From the NCBI RefSeq assembly GCF_001422735.1, contig NZ_LMLZ01000024.1, forward strand, positions 1 through 64,000: DNA of 64,000 nucleotides. The letters run 5' to 3'. This document shows positions 8,494 through 18,248 of this stretch, one piece after another. Below the pieces are notes generated by a model. That model searched no databases. It was not told the DNA's origin and saw nothing but the letters and a program-made list of their open reading frames with translations. The stretch is from Acidovorax sp. Leaf78 (lineage in GTDB: Bacteria > Pseudomonadota > Gammaproteobacteria > Burkholderiales > Burkholderiaceae_C). The translations under genes were made by a program, and so were the position numbers. The number at the start of each line of letters is the position of its first letter. Position 1 is the stretch's first letter.

Positions 8494-11181
8494 CTATTTC
8501 TCCCGCAGCCTGAGCAAGGTCTGGCTCACCAACGCCCGCAGCGCCGGTGCCCGCACCGGCTTGGCCAGAAAGCCCCAGCCTCGCTCGGCCGCCTGCCGCC
8601 GCAGCGTGGCGTCGCGCTCGGCGGTGACCAGGATCACGGCGGGGGCCTGGCCCCAGCGGTCGCACAGCTGGGTGTACACATCCGGGCCGTGGTGGCCTGC
8701 GCCCAGGTGCACGTCCAGCAGCACCAGCTGCGGCGCCTGCCCGCGTTCTGCGTAGGCCAAAGCTTCGGGTGCGCCGCCAGCCAGGGGCACCTGGCAGCCC
8801 CAGCGCTCCAGCAGGGCGCGGGTGGCGGCGCAGGTGGGGCCGTCGTCCTCGATCACCCAGGCGGTGCTGCCTTGCAGCGGGGCGTCTTCCTGCGGCTGCT
8901 GCTGCACGGTGGCCAGTGCGGCGGGGGGCAACTGGGCGGCGGCGGGGTCGCCCAGCGGCACGCAGACCCAGAACACGCTGCCGCGGCCCAGTTGCGAGCG
9001 CAGCCCGATCTCGTGGCCCAGCAGGCGGCCCAGGCGCTCGACGATGGCCAGGCCCAGGCCTGCGCCGCGGTCGTCGGCGCGGCCTTCGTCCAGGCGGCGA
9101 AATTCTTCGAAGATCTCGCGCTGCAGCGCCTCGGGGATGCCCGGGCCCTGGTCGTGCACCTCGATGCGCAGGTGGGTGCCGCCGGGGTGGCCCACGCGCC
9201 GGCAGCCCACCACGATGCGCCCGTGCCGGCTGTAGCGGATGGCGTTGGAGACGAAGTTCTGCAGGATGCGGCGCAGCAGGTTCTCGTCGGTGCGCACCAC
9301 GGCGCGCGTGGGCACGCAGCTGAGCTGCAGGCCCTGGCTCTCGGCCAGCACGCCGAAGTTGTGGGCCAGCACCTGCAGCAGCGGGCCCAGGGCCACGTCG
9401 TGGATGTGCACGTCCAGCTGCCCCGACTCCATGCGCGAGATGTCGAGCAGGCTGCTCAGGATCGCGTCCTGCGATGCGAGCGCACCGTCGATGCTGTCCA
9501 CCGTGCGGCGCTCGGCGTCGTCGTGCAGGTGGCTGCGCAGCAGCGAGGTGAACATGCGCGCGGCGTTCAGCGGCTGCAGCAGGTCGTGCACCGCCGCCGC
9601 GACGAAGCGGGTCTTGTAGCGGTTGGCGCGCTCGGCCTCGCGCCGGGCGGCGTCCAGGTCGCGGGTGCGGTCGGCCACGCGCTGCTCCAGCGCATCGGCG
9701 AGGGACCGCAGCTCGCGCGCGGCGTTCTTGTAGCTGGTGATGTCGGCGTAGCTCGTCACGAAGCCGCCCTCGGGCAGCGGGTTGCCGCGGATCTCGAGCA
9801 CCGTGCCATCGCCCTTGGCGCTCTCGTGCAGATGGGGCAGGCCGCTGCGCAGGTGCGACAGGCGCCGCTCGATGGCCTCGTCGGCCGGGCCGGGGCCCAG
9901 CAGGCCGCGGCGGGCGTTGTGGCGCAGCAGGTCTTCGATGGGCTGGCCCACGCGCATCAGGTCGGCGGGGTAGCGAAACAGCTGCACGTAGCGCGAGTTC
10001 CAGGCCACCAGGTTCAGGTCGGCATCGATGATGACCACGCCCTGGGGCAGGTGCTCCAGGCTGCGCGACAGACCCGTGTCCGTCTGCTGCGCGGCCTGCT
10101 GCGCCGCCTGCACGATGCCGTCCTGGGCGGTGCGCAGCTCCTGGGCGTGCTGCTGCAGCACGGTCTCCAGCTCCTGTCGGCTGCGCTGGCGCAGGTGGGC
10201 CAGGCGCTGCCGCTGGCGCACGAAGAGCACCAGCAGCGCCAGCGCCAGCCAGCCGCCGCCGCCGGCCGCGGCGGCCCAGCGGCTGTCGGCGATGCTGCTG
10301 TGCGTCTCGTGCACCAGGTGCAGCTGCCAGGGCGTGCCGGGCAGCGGCTGGGTCTGCCACAGCACGCGGCCGGGCAGGGGCGGCAGGTCGGACGACAGCA
10401 TGCGCACCAGGCGGCCGCCGTTGTCCATGTGGTCGTCCACGCGGTAATCCAGCGGGCGCAGCGGCTGGTTCGAGTACTGGCGCGTGGCGTTGAGTTCGCG
10501 GCGCTCCTCGTCGCCCAGGGGTTCGAGCAGGCGGTAGCGCCACGCGTCCTGGCTGGCCAGGAACACCACGCCGTGCGCGTCGGAGGCCAGCACGATGTCC
10601 GGCGTCTGCAGCCACTCGCGCTCGAGCTCCTGCAGCGCGATCTTGATCGCCACCAGCCCCAGCAACTGGCCGCTGGCGTCGCGGATGGCCTGCGACAAAA
10701 AGTACCCGGGCTCGCCCGTCGTCACCCCGATGCCGTAGAAGCTGCCGCGCCCCTGCGCCAGCGCCTCCTGCACATATGGCCTGAAGCTGTAGTCCACGCC
10801 CACGTTGCTGGTGGCGGTGCGCCAGTTGCTGGCTGCCACGGCCAGGCCGTCGCGGTTGATCAGGGTGAGCGTGGACGACTGGCTCGCGCCGTTGGCCTGC
10901 TCAAGCTTGAGGTTGAGCTGCTCCACCTCGGCAGGGCTCAGGGTGCGGGTGAGTGCGTCCTGCAGCTGCGCGTCCAGCGCCAGCACCTCGGGCAGGGTGC
11001 GGTAGCGGTCGATGCGCTGGGCCAGCGTCTGGCCGTACAGCGCCAGTTGCCGCTGCACGTTGTCGCTCTCCTCGTACAGCGAGTGCTGCCACGCCCACTG
11101 CCCGGCCACGAACATGCTGCCCGCCATGCCGGCGAGCAGGATCAGCAGGGTCCAGAATTTGCGAAGGCGCGGCGTCGTCAT
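8494..11181 (-). CDS. hybrid sensor histidine kinase with DctB-like sensor
   Basis: This 895-residue protein has a membrane helix at about residues 9-27, a periplasmic double-Cache-like sensor (30-300, with LINRDGLAVAASNW and GYFLSQAIRDASGQLLGLVA), a second helix at 308-322, a PAS domain (about 372-482, LSRSLEHLPQGVVIIDADLN), a HisKA domain with His532 (AAAVHDLLQPLNAARMF), an HATPase domain (N-box LQNFVSNAIRYS, G-box DDRGAGLGLAIVERLG) and a C-terminal receiver with Asp823 (VLLDVHLG). It stands divergent to dctA and convergent with a LuxR-type regulator. It probably senses a dicarboxylate or similar acid and passes phosphate to that regulator. Confidence 0.93.
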   Translation of the reverse strand: MTTPRLRKFWTLLILLAGMAGSMFVAGQWAWQHSLYEESDNVQRQLALYGQTLAQRIDRYRTLPEVLALDAQLQDALTRTLSPAEVEQLNLKLEQANGASQSSTLTLINRDGLAVAASNWRTATSNVGVDYSFRPYVQEALAQGRGSFYGIGVTTGEPGYFLSQAIRDASGQLLGLVAIKIALQELEREWLQTPDIVLASDAHGVVFLASQDAWRYRLLEPLGDEERRELNATRQYSNQPLRPLDYRVDDHMDNGGRLVRMLSSDLPPLPGRVLWQTQPLPGTPWQLHLVHETHSSIADSRWAAAAGGGGWLALALLVLFVRQRQRLAHLRQRSRQELETVLQQHAQELRTAQDGIVQAAQQAAQQTDTGLSRSLEHLPQGVVIIDADLNLVAWNSRYVQLFRYPADLMRVGQPIEDLLRHNARRGLLGPGPADEAIERRLSHLRSGLPHLHESAKGDGTVLEIRGNPLPEGGFVTSYADITSYKNAARELRSLADALEQRVADRTRDLDAARREAERANRYKTRFVAAAVHDLLQPLNAARMFTSLLRSHLHDDAERRTVDSIDGALASQDAILSSLLDISRMESGQLDVHIHDVALGPLLQVLAHNFGVLAESQGLQLSCVPTRAVVRTDENLLRRILQNFVSNAIRYSRHGRIVVGCRRVGHPGGTHLRIEVHDQGPGIPEALQREIFEEFRRLDEGRADDRGAGLGLAIVERLGRLLGHEIGLRSQLGRGSVFWVCVPLGDPAAAQLPPAALATVQQQPQEDAPLQGSTAWVIEDDGPTCAATRALLERWGCQVPLAGGAPEALAYAERGQAPQLVLLDVHLGAGHHGPDVYTQLCDRWGQAPAVILVTAERDATLRRQAAERGWGFLAKPVRAPALRALVSQTLLRLREK

Positions 11182-11262
11182 GGGGCAGAAACAGGGTGCC
11201 GGGAGGAAGGCCCGGGGCTTCGATGGTGGGGTCCGCGAGTGTGCCTGAGCCCGCTTGAGGAC

Positions 11263-11329
11263 TAGGTGTTTTCCCTATGTTGGGGCACGGAGCGCCCTCT
11301 GGCGGTGCGACCGACTAATACCAATAGGT
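11263..11329 (+). promoter_or_regulatory. candidate operators upstream of dctA
   Basis: Two dyads lie in the kinase/dctA divergent gap. TAGG-N7-CCTA spans 11263-11277 inside ACTAGGTGTTTTCCCTATG. ACC-AATA-GGT at 11320-11329 is flanked by outer arms CCGA (11311) and TCGG (11332). Short dyads of this kind fit LuxR/NarL-type response regulators. They are candidates from symmetry and position only. Confidence 0.4.
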
Positions 11330-11416
11330 TATCGGCTGAATGGAGGGGCAGCGGTACAAACGGCACCCTCGACGCACCCCGCTGGTGCAGTCACCGTGAT
11401 TTCAGGAGACATCCCC

Positions 11417-12766
11417 ATGCAAGCCATCACCGCTCCCACAGCCCACCCCGTGCGGCTGCCCTTTTACCGGCAACTGTACTTCCAGGTGGTGGTCGCCATC
11501 ATCCTGGGCGTGCTGCTGGGCCACTTCGAGCCGGCCTACGGCGCGGCGCTCAAGCCGCTGGGCGACGCGTTCATCAAACTGATCAAGATGATCATCGCGC
11601 CGGTGATCTTTCTGACCATCGTGACCGGCATCGCCGGCATGTCGCAGCTGTCCACCGTGGGCCGCGTGTTCGGCAAGGCCATGGCGTACTTCCTGACCTT
11701 CTCCACCCTGGCGCTGGTGGTGGGCCTGGTGGTGGCCAACGTGATGCAGCCGGGCGCCGGCATGCACATCAACCCGGCCGACCTGGACCAGAAGGAAGTC
11801 AGCACCTACGTGGCCAAGTCCCACGACATGACGCTGACCGGCTTCGCCATGGACATCATCCCCAAGACGCTGGTGAGCCCCTTCGTGGGCGACAACATCC
11901 TGCAGGTGCTGCTGGTGGCCGTGCTCTTCGGCGTGGCGCTGGCGCTGTCTGGCAATGCGGGCAAGCCGGTGCAGGCGTTTCTTGAATCGCTGACGGTGCC
12001 CGTGTTCAAGGTGGTCAACATCGTCATGCGGGCCGCCCCCATCGGCGCGTTCGGGGCCATGGCCTTCACCATCGGCAAGTTCGGCCTGGGCTCGCTGCTC
12101 AACCTGGCCGAGCTGGTGGCCACGTTCTACATCACCTCGCTATTGTTCGTGATCGTCATCCTGGGTGCCGTGGCCCGCGCCTGCGGCTTCTCGGTGTTCA
12201 AGCTGATCAAGTACCTCAAGGCCGAGCTGCTGCTGGTGCTGGGCACGTCGTCGTCCGAGTCGGCCCTGCCGTCGCTGATGGAAAAGATGGAGCGCGCCGG
12301 CTGCAAGAAGTCCGTCGTCGGCCTGGTGGTGCCCACCGGTTACTCGTTCAACCTGGACGGCACCAACATCTACATGACGCTGGCCGCGCTGTTCATCGCG
12401 CAGGCCACCGACACCCACCTCACGCTGGGCCACCAGGTGGCGCTCCTGCTCGTGGCCATGCTGTCGTCCAAGGGCGCGGCGGGCGTCACGGGCGCCGGCT
12501 TCATCACCCTGGCCGCCACGCTGGCCGTGGTGCCCGAAGTGCCGGTGGCCGGCATGGCGCTGATCCTGGGTGTGGACCGTTTCATGAGCGAATGCCGCTC
12601 GCTGACCAATTTCATCGGCAATGCCGTGGCTACGGTGGTGGTCTCGCGCTGGGAAAACGCGCTGGACTATGACCGCCTGAACGCTGCGCTGGACGGCGAG
12701 CCCCAGCCTGTGCCCCTGGTGGAAGAAGTGGCCCCGGTGGTGTCGTCTGCCGTGAGGCCCGCCTGA
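11417..12766 (+). CDS. dctA: C4-dicarboxylate:cation symporter DctA
   Basis: The 449-residue inner-membrane protein belongs to the dicarboxylate/amino acid:cation symporter (DAACS) family, which imports succinate, fumarate and malate, and in some species orotate. Family marks are the serine-rich re-entrant loop [16 protein letters not shown] near residue 277, [19 protein letters not shown] near 310 and the [10 protein letters not shown] helix near 355. The frame is open further upstream, but the start at 11417 has the ribosome site AGGAG seven bases away and gives a typical N-terminus. Divergent kinase and nearby regulator genes suggest two-component control. Confidence 0.95.
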   Translation: MQAITAPTAHPVRLPFYRQLYFQVVVAIILGVLLGHFEPAYGAALKPLGDAFIKLIKMIIAPVIFLTIVTGIAGMSQLSTVGRVFGKAMAYFLTFSTLALVVGLVVANVMQPGAGMHINPADLDQKEVSTYVAKSHDMTLTGFAMDIIPKTLVSPFVGDNILQVLLVAVLFGVALALSGNAGKPVQAFLESLTVPVFKVVNIVMRAAPIGAFGAMAFTIGKFGLGSLLNLAELVATFYITSLLFVIVILGAVARACGFSVFKLIKYLKAELLLVLGTSSSESALPSLMEKMERAGCKKSVVGLVVPTGYSFNLDGTNIYMTLAALFIAQATDTHLTLGHQVALLLVAMLSSKGAAGVTGAGFITLAATLAVVPEVPVAGMALILGVDRFMSECRSLTNFIGNAVATVVVSRWENALDYDRLNAALDGEPQPVPLVEEVAPVVSSAVRPA

Positions 12767-12797
12767 TCTGCACGGCGAACTGCCGTTCAATCCCCCT

Positions 12798-12836
12798 AAA
12801 AAAGCGGTGCGGGCCTTCGGGTCTGCACCGCTTTTT
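12798..12836 (+). terminator. dctA terminator
   Basis: Stem AAAAAAGCGGTGC (12798-12810) pairs with GCACCGCTTTTT (12825-12836) around a GC-rich loop and ends in a T tract. It begins about 30 bp after the dctA stop. Confidence 0.92.
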
Positions 12837-13034
12837 GCGTGGGGGCTACTGCGTAGCAAAGCTGGTTCAGCGCGTTGTTCATGGGGTGCCGACGCAGGAG
12901 TCGAAGGCCTTCGGCGGTTGTGTCCCGCAGTGAACGGGTGGCTTCCTCAAGCACAATGGCCGCCAACCGGTTCCCCAGTGGAGCAGCGCGCCCACAGCGC
13001 CGCACACGGAGGCCGCGATGACAAGGAAACCCCC

Positions 13035-13481
13035 ATGACCCTCGAAGCCACCCTGGCCGCCCTGCATCTGGTGGCCATCCTGACCTTTGTGGTCTTTTTG
13101 TCGAGCCAGGCGGCCTTGTGCCGCATCGAATGGATGAACGCCGCCGTCGTCGAGCGCCTTGCGCGGCTGGATGCGATCTACGGCGCGGCCGCCATGCTGA
13201 TGATCGGCAGTGGCCTGGCACGCCTTCTGTGGGGCGTCAAAGGCGCGTCCTGGTACGTGTCGCAGCCGCTGTTCCACATCAAGATCACGCTCGTGGTGGT
13301 CCTGGCCCTCCTGTCGATCTGGCCGTCGACCATGTTCCGGCGCTGGCGCCGCAACCTGCGGGCCACCGGCGCCCTGCCGGATGCGCTGGAAGTGAAGAAG
13401 GTGCGCCGCCTGGTGATGATGCAGGCGCACGGGCTGCCCGTGGTGGCGGTCATTGCGGTGTTCTGGGCGAGGGGCTGGTAG
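13035..13481 (+). CDS. DUF2214 family membrane protein
   Basis: A 148-residue protein with about four membrane helices: residues 3-24, 42-66, 76-100 and 125-147. The N-terminal segment LHLVAILTFVVFLSSQAALC, the pattern RLDAIYGAAAMLMIGSGLAR and the tail MMQAHGLPVVAVIAVFWARG match DUF2214, a proteobacterial family of unknown function. The frame is open upstream, but MTLEATLAALH is the family start and AAGGAAA lies just before it. It is flanked by terminators, so it is probably monocistronic. Confidence 0.85.
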   Translation: MTLEATLAALHLVAILTFVVFLSSQAALCRIEWMNAAVVERLARLDAIYGAAAMLMIGSGLARLLWGVKGASWYVSQPLFHIKITLVVVLALLSIWPSTMFRRWRRNLRATGALPDALEVKKVRRLVMMQAHGLPVVAVIAVFWARGW

Positions 13482-13514
13482 GGGCGGTTGCCCGACCGCT
13501 CGCGTTCAGACGAC

Positions 13515-13550
13515 AAAGCCCGCCCGTGGCTGTCACGGGCGGGCTTTTTT
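13515..13550 (+). terminator. terminator after DUF2214 gene
   Basis: A long stem (AAAGCCCGCCCGTG at 13515-13528 with CACGGGCGGGCTTT at 13534-13547) is followed by T residues. It lies between the DUF2214 stop and the convergent psiF stop, so it may serve both, although the T tract is longer for the plus strand. Confidence 0.92.
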
Positions 13551-13590
13551 GTGGGCGGCTGGCGCGGCAGCGCCGGGCCGGTGGGGCGTG

Positions 13591-13899
13591 TCAGCCCTTC
13601 AGGCACTCGCTCATGAAGGCCTTGCGTTCGTCGCCCTTGAGCGTCTTGGCTTTTTCGTCGGCGTTGCAGGTCTTCATCTTGGTCTGCTGCTTCTCTTGCT
13701 TGTTGGCAGACAGGCATTCCTTCATGAACGCCTTGCGCTCGTCGCCCTTGAGCGTCTTGGCCTTTTCGTCTGCGTTGCAGGTGGCCATCTTGGATTGCTG
13801 CTTGGTCGGCGCCTTGGCGTCTTCGGCGGCGTGGACGCTGGCGCCCAGGGTCAGGGTCAGGGCCAGGCCGAGTGCAGTCAGGGAAATCAGCTGTTTCAT
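13591..13899 (-). CDS. psiF: PsiF family protein with two PsiF repeats
   Basis: This 102-residue protein has a signal peptide (MKQLISLTALGLALTLTLGA, cleavage likely near ASVHAAE) and two near-identical PsiF repeats of about 33 residues, each MxTCNADEKAKTLKGDERKAFM followed by a second cysteine (ECL). The two cysteines per repeat may form a disulfide in the periplasm. PsiF was named from phosphate-starvation induction in E. coli, where its role remains unknown; I saw no clear Pho box upstream. The tandem repeat suggests internal duplication. Confidence 0.88.
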   Translation of the reverse strand: MKQLISLTALGLALTLTLGASVHAAEDAKAPTKQQSKMATCNADEKAKTLKGDERKAFMKECLSANKQEKQQTKMKTCNADEKAKTLKGDERKAFMSECLKG

Positions 13900-14305
13900 G
13901 GAAGCTCCTGGAGTGAATGCGTTGTAGGTGGGTCCCGGCGGAATTGCACCATAGAACGTGCGGGCCTACAACGCGAAACAGTGCGGCACAGACCCCTTCG
14001 GCAGCTTATGCGCCGTGCCCCTGCGTCATTGGTTGTTTTTGCGGCGCGACCGCTTGGTGAACGGCTGCGCAGCGTGTGTTGGAGCTGGCTGGTGCCGTCT
14101 GGTGCCTTCTGGCGCCGTATGCCAGCCGCCTGGGGAACAACGATGTCGCCCCGCCGCTGCCAGCGCCACGGCGTCTTGACGATCACTCCCTGCGCAGGCT
14201 CCCTCCGTTCCGCACGCCCTCTGGCGAGGGGCAAAAAAAGCACACATGGTGACCGTTGCCGCAAGGTGCCGGGAGCCGGCATGGGACGCCCCGTAAAATC
14301 CACCG
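13900..14305. other. psiF/argS divergent intergenic region
   Basis: About 406 bp hold the two divergent promoters. A short run of three related 10-mers (GGTGCCGTCT, GGTGCCTTCT, GGCGCCGTAT) lies at 14091-14120. I saw no supported coding sequence or clear RNA leader structure. Confidence 0.5.
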
Positions 14306-16015
14306 ATGCTCACTGCAAAAAATGAATTGCTCGCGGCCCTGGCCGGCGAGCTGGAAAAACTGTCGCCCGGCTCTGCGGGGCGTGCTGCCTTCGAATCCCC
14401 CAAAGTGGCCGCGCATGGCGATTTCGCCTGCACCGCCGCCATGCAGCTGGCCAAGCCGCTCAAGCTCAACCCGCGCGCGCTGGGTGAGCAGCTCAAGGCG
14501 GCGCTGGAGGGCACGCCGGCCTTCACCCGCTGGGTCGATGCCATCGAGATCGCCGGCCCGGGCTTTCTGAACATCCGCTTGAAGCCCGCCGCCAAGCAGG
14601 AAGTGGTGCGCGAGGTGCTGGCCGCCGGCGAGCGCTTTGGCTACCAAAAGGACAACGGCCAGCGCGTGCTGGTCGAGTTCGTCTCGGCCAATCCCACCGG
14701 GCCCCTGCACGTGGGCCACGGCCGCCAGGCGGCCCTGGGCGACGCGATCTGCAACCTGTTCGGCACCCAGGGCTGGAAGGTGCACCGCGAGTTCTACTAC
14801 AACGACGCGGGCGTGCAGATCCACACGCTGACCACCAGCACCCAGCTGCGCGCCAAGGGCTTCAAGCCCGGCGACGAATGCTGGCCCACCGACCCGGAGA
14901 ACCCGGCGTCCAAGGGGTTCTACAACGGCGAGTACATCCAGGAGATCGCCAATGACTTCCTCGCCAGGAAGACCGTCAAGGCCGACGACCGCGAGTTCAC
15001 CGCCAGCGGCGACGTGGAAGATGTGGAATCCATCCGCCAGTTCGCCGTGGCCTACCTGCGCAACGAGCAGGACAAGGACCTGCAGGCCTTCAACCTGAAG
15101 TTCGACGAGTACTACCTCGAGTCGAGCCTGTACACCAGCGGCCGCGTGGACGCCACGGTGAACAAGCTCGTCGCCAACGGCAAGACCTACGAGCAGGACG
15201 GTGCGCTGTGGCTCAAAAGCACGGACTACGGCGATGACAAGGACCGGGTCATGCGCAAGAAGGACGGCACGTACACCTACTTCGTGCCCGACGTGGCCTA
15301 CCACATCGCCAAGTGGGAGCGCGGCTTCACCAAGGTCGTCAACATCCAGGGCACCGACCACCACGGCACCATCGCCCGCGTGCGCGCCGGGCTGCAGGCG
15401 GCCGACGTGGGCATTCCGCAGGGCTACCCCGACTACGTGCTGCACACCATGGTGCGCGTGGTCAAGGGCGGCGAAGAGGTCAAGATCAGCAAGCGCGCGG
15501 GCAGCTACGTCACGCTGCGCGACCTGATCGAGTGGACCAGCAAGGACGCGGTGCGCTTCTTCCTGCTGTCCCGCAAACCCGACACCGAGTACACATTCGA
15601 CGTGGACCTGGCCGTTGCGCAGAACAACGACAACCCGGTGTACTACGTGCAGTACGCCCACGCACGCATCCAGTCGGTGCTGAGGGCCTGGCAAGAGTCC
15701 GGGGGCGGTGACGTGGCGTCGCTGCACGGCGTCGACCTGTCGGCGCTGCAGGGCCCGCAGGCCCAGGCGCTGATGCTGCAGCTGGCCAAGTACCCCGAGA
15801 TGCTCACGGCCGCCGCCGACGGCGAGGCGCCGCACGATGTCACCTTCTACCTGCGCGACCTGGCCGCCAGCTACCACAGCTACTACGATGCCGAGCGCAT
15901 CCTGGTCGACGACGAGGCCGTGAAGAAGGCCCGCCTGGCGCTGGTCGCGGCCACCGCACAGGTATTGCACAATGGCCTGGCCGTGCTGGGCGTATCGGCT
16001 CCAGCCAGAATGTAA
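14306..16015 (+). CDS. argS: arginyl-tRNA synthetase
   Basis: The 569-residue class I synthetase charges tRNA-Arg. It has the N-terminal Add-1 domain (residues 1-100, with [20 protein letters not shown]), the HIGH-type motif as [19 protein letters not shown] near residue 135, and a KMSKS-like [18 protein letters not shown] near residue 393, followed by the anticodon-binding helical domain ending [12 protein letters not shown]. Length is close to other proteobacterial ArgS (about 560-590). A SPOR gene follows after 9 bp, so the two are probably co-transcribed. Confidence 0.97.
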   Translation: MLTAKNELLAALAGELEKLSPGSAGRAAFESPKVAAHGDFACTAAMQLAKPLKLNPRALGEQLKAALEGTPAFTRWVDAIEIAGPGFLNIRLKPAAKQEVVREVLAAGERFGYQKDNGQRVLVEFVSANPTGPLHVGHGRQAALGDAICNLFGTQGWKVHREFYYNDAGVQIHTLTTSTQLRAKGFKPGDECWPTDPENPASKGFYNGEYIQEIANDFLARKTVKADDREFTASGDVEDVESIRQFAVAYLRNEQDKDLQAFNLKFDEYYLESSLYTSGRVDATVNKLVANGKTYEQDGALWLKSTDYGDDKDRVMRKKDGTYTYFVPDVAYHIAKWERGFTKVVNIQGTDHHGTIARVRAGLQAADVGIPQGYPDYVLHTMVRVVKGGEEVKISKRAGSYVTLRDLIEWTSKDAVRFFLLSRKPDTEYTFDVDLAVAQNNDNPVYYVQYAHARIQSVLRAWQESGGGDVASLHGVDLSALQGPQAQALMLQLAKYPEMLTAAADGEAPHDVTFYLRDLAASYHSYYDAERILVDDEAVKKARLALVAATAQVLHNGLAVLGVSAPARM

Positions 16016-16024
16016 GCAGTCACT

Positions 16025-16678
16025 ATGAAGAAACAACAGACGGGCGGGACGATCATCGGCTTCATCGTGGGGGTCATCGTGGGCCTGGGCGCCGCATTGG
16101 CGGTGGCCGTGTTCGTGACCAAGGTGCCGGTACCCTTCCTGAACAAAAGCAATGGCCGCGGTGTCGACCTGGACGCGGCCGAGTCGCAAAAGAACAAGAA
16201 CTGGGACCCGAACTCGCCGCTGTACGGCAAGAACCCGGCCCGCCCCCCGGTGGCTGCGGCGTCTGCCCCCGCGTCGGCACCCGCCGTGGCGGCAGCGCCG
16301 GCGCCCGATGTGCGCGCTGCGGCCTCCGCACCCAAGCCGGCCGCCAGCAAGCCCGAGGCCGCCAAGGCTGAGAGCAAGCCCGGCGCCGACCCCCTGGGTG
16401 ACCTGGCCGTGGCCAAGGCCGCTGCGAAGGGCAATGTGGACCCGTTCGACTACTTCGTGCAGGCCGGTGCCTTCCGCACCCAGGCCGACGCCGACGCCCA
16501 GCGCGCCAAGCTGGCCATGCTGGGCTGGGAAGCCCGCGTGAGCGAACGCGAGCAGAACGGCCGGCCGGTCTTCCGGGTGCGCGTGGGTCCGTTTGCCAAG
16601 CGCGACGATGCCGAGCAGCTCAAGGAAAAGTTGGACGGCACGGGCGTGGAGTCGGCCCTGGTGCGCGTGCAGCGCTGA
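16025..16678 (+). CDS. SPOR domain protein, inner-membrane anchored
   Basis: A 217-residue bitopic protein with an N-terminal membrane helix at residues 8-32 (TIIGFIVGVIVGLGAALAVA), an Ala/Pro-rich periplasmic linker (about 70-130) and a C-terminal SPOR domain (140-217, FDYFVQAGAFRTQADADAQR to VRVGPFAKRDDAEQLKEKL). SPOR domains bind denuded glycan strands at the division septum, so the product probably joins the divisome, as FtsN-like proteins do. It follows argS by 9 bp, and dsbA comes 86 bp later. Confidence 0.92.
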   Translation: MKKQQTGGTIIGFIVGVIVGLGAALAVAVFVTKVPVPFLNKSNGRGVDLDAAESQKNKNWDPNSPLYGKNPARPPVAAASAPASAPAVAAAPAPDVRAAASAPKPAASKPEAAKAESKPGADPLGDLAVAKAAAKGNVDPFDYFVQAGAFRTQADADAQRAKLAMLGWEARVSEREQNGRPVFRVRVGPFAKRDDAEQLKEKLDGTGVESALVRVQR

Positions 16679-16764
16679 ACGGCGGGCCCGCAGACTGCGC
16701 GGGCTGAACTTTTTCCGGGGGCGCGGCTCCCATCCCCCAGACCTGAACTAGGAGAGTCTTTGTC

Positions 16765-17412
16765 ATGAAACGCCGTGAGTTTTCTTTGTCCGCTGCCTCG
16801 GCAGTCGCCGCCACCGCCCTGACGCTGCCCGTCGCCACGCCCGCGCTGGCCCAGGCCCGCCAGTTCAAGGAGGGCAAGGACTACAAGCGGCTGGACAAGC
16901 CCGTGACGCCCGATGCGCCCGCCGGCAAGGTCGACGTGATCGAGTTCTTCTGGTACAGCTGCCCGCACTGCAACGCGTTCGAACCCACGCTCGACGCCTG
17001 GGTCAAAGCCGCTCCCAAGGACTTGTCCATCCGCCGCGTGCCCGTGGCGTTCAACGCCAGCTTCGTGTCGCAGCAAAAGCTGTTCTACGCGCTGGAGGGC
17101 ATGGGCAAGCTCGAAGCCCTGCACGCCAAGGTGTTCCGTGCCATCCATGTGGAGAAAGCCAAGCTCGCCAAGGATGACGAAATCCTGGCCTGGGTGACCC
17201 AGCAGGGCGTGGACGCCGCCAAGTTCAAGGAGGTCTACAGCTCCTTCACCGTGTCGAACCAGGTGCGCCGCGCCTCGCAGCTGCAGGACGCTTACGGCGT
17301 CGAAGGCGTGCCCTCGATGGGCGTGGCCGGCAAGTACTACACCGACGGCACCATGGCCGGCAACATGCAGAACGTGCTGCAAGTGGTGGAGTTCCTGACC
17401 AAGCAGAAGTGA
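16765..17412 (+). CDS. dsbA: thiol:disulfide interchange protein DsbA/DsbL
   Basis: The 215-residue protein has a signal peptide (KRREFSLSAASAVAATALT, cleavage near ALA-QAR) and a thioredoxin fold with the redox motif CPHC in EFFWYSCPHCNAFEP near residue 65. The cis-proline loop GVEGVPSMGV lies near residue 178. DsbA introduces disulfides into exported proteins. The RR-containing signal is not followed by an obvious twin-arginine consensus. A ribosome site AGGAG precedes the start. A strong terminator follows. Confidence 0.94.
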   Translation: MKRREFSLSAASAVAATALTLPVATPALAQARQFKEGKDYKRLDKPVTPDAPAGKVDVIEFFWYSCPHCNAFEPTLDAWVKAAPKDLSIRRVPVAFNASFVSQQKLFYALEGMGKLEALHAKVFRAIHVEKAKLAKDDEILAWVTQQGVDAAKFKEVYSSFTVSNQVRRASQLQDAYGVEGVPSMGVAGKYYTDGTMAGNMQNVLQVVEFLTKQK

Positions 17413-17443
17413 GCCCGAGCCGCCTGGCCCGGTATGCCCCACG

Positions 17444-17470
17444 AAAAAGCCCGCGGATGCGGGCTTTTTT
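17444..17470 (+). terminator. dsbA terminator
   Basis: Stem AAAAAGCCCGC with GCGGGCTTTTTT around a GGAT loop. It starts about 32 bp beyond the dsbA stop, separating dsbA from the lpt genes. Confidence 0.93.
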
Positions 17471-17512
17471 CATTGCCGTCCCGCGCCGAGGAAGTGACTC
17501 CTTGGGGCCAGA

Positions 17513-17546
17513 GACCCCACGCGCGTGGAAGCGTGCGGGTCTTTTT
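17513..17546 (+). terminator. second hairpin with T tract before lptA
   Basis: GACCCCACGC (17513-17522) pairs with GCGTGCGGGTC (17531-17541) with one bulged C, followed by TTTTT. It is the second terminator-like structure in the dsbA-lptA gap. A -10-like TACAAT follows at 17571-17576 and may start the lptA-lptB-rpoN transcript. Confidence 0.65.
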
Positions 17547-17597
17547 CCATGGCGGATGCCTTGGGGTGGCTACAATGAACTGCAAGATTCGTGCCCT

Positions 17598-18248
17598 ATG
17601 AAACACAGCATCCTCCCAACCCTCCTGCTCACGGCCCTGGCCTGCATTCATGGCGTTGCCCATGCTGAAAAGGCTGACCGCGCCAAACCCATGAACATCG
17701 AGGCCGACGCCCTGCGGCACGATGAGCTCAAGCAAACCAGCGTGTTCACCGGCCGCGTGGTCATGACCAAGGGATCGATCATCCTGCGCGGTGCGCGGCT
17801 GGATGTTCGACAGGACGCCGAGGGCTACCAGTACGGGGTGGTGACGGCCGAGGCGGGCAAGCGCGCGTTCTTTCGCCAAAAGCGCGACACCGTGCCCGGT
17901 GCGCCCGACGAGTTCATCGAGGGCGAGAGCGAAGTCATCGAGTACGACGGCAAGGCCGACAACGTGCGCTTCATCACCCGCGCCGAGCTGCGCCGCTACC
18001 GCGGTGCGGTGCTGAGCGACGAGATCACCGGCGCCGTCATCGTCTACAACAACCTGACCGACGTGTTCACCGTGGACGGCCAGCGCAAGCCGTCCACCAG
18101 CACCGCAGGCGACACCCCGGCCCCTGGCAGCCGCGTGCGCGCAGTGCTGGCGCCCAAGGACCCGCCACCGGGCGCCGCTGCACCTGCCGCGCCGTCGTCG
18201 GCCCCGGCGCTGCGCCCCAGCAACACCCTCGGCGGCGGCGCCAAGTGA
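17598..18248 (+). CDS. lptA: lipopolysaccharide transport periplasmic protein LptA
   Basis: The 216-residue protein has a signal peptide ([20 protein letters not shown], cleavage near AHA-EKA) and an OstA/LptA beta-jellyroll (residues 30-165) with [36 protein letters not shown] and [19 protein letters not shown]. LptA forms the periplasmic bridge that carries LPS from LptBFGC to LptD. A proline-rich tail follows. The frame is open upstream, but this start gives the signal peptide. Its stop overlaps the GTG start of lptB by 4 bp. LptC is not the upstream neighbour here; dsbA is. Confidence 0.93.
   Translation: MKHSILPTLLLTALACIHGVAHAEKADRAKPMNIEADALRHDELKQTSVFTGRVVMTKGSIILRGARLDVRQDAEGYQYGVVTAEAGKRAFFRQKRDTVPGAPDEFIEGESEVIEYDGKADNVRFITRAELRRYRGAVLSDEITGAVIVYNNLTDVFTVDGQRKPSTSTAGDTPAPGSRVRAVLAPKDPPPGAAAPAAPSSAPALRPSNTLGGGAK

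Noticed and set aside
8350..11265. Plus-strand open frame of 971 codons across the hybrid kinase
   Set aside because: It is antisense to a clearly real kinase with intact catalytic motifs, and its composition is His/Gln/Arg-rich without any domain.
14091..14120. Three related 10-mers before argS
   Set aside because: Too few and too GC-rich to tell from chance in this composition.
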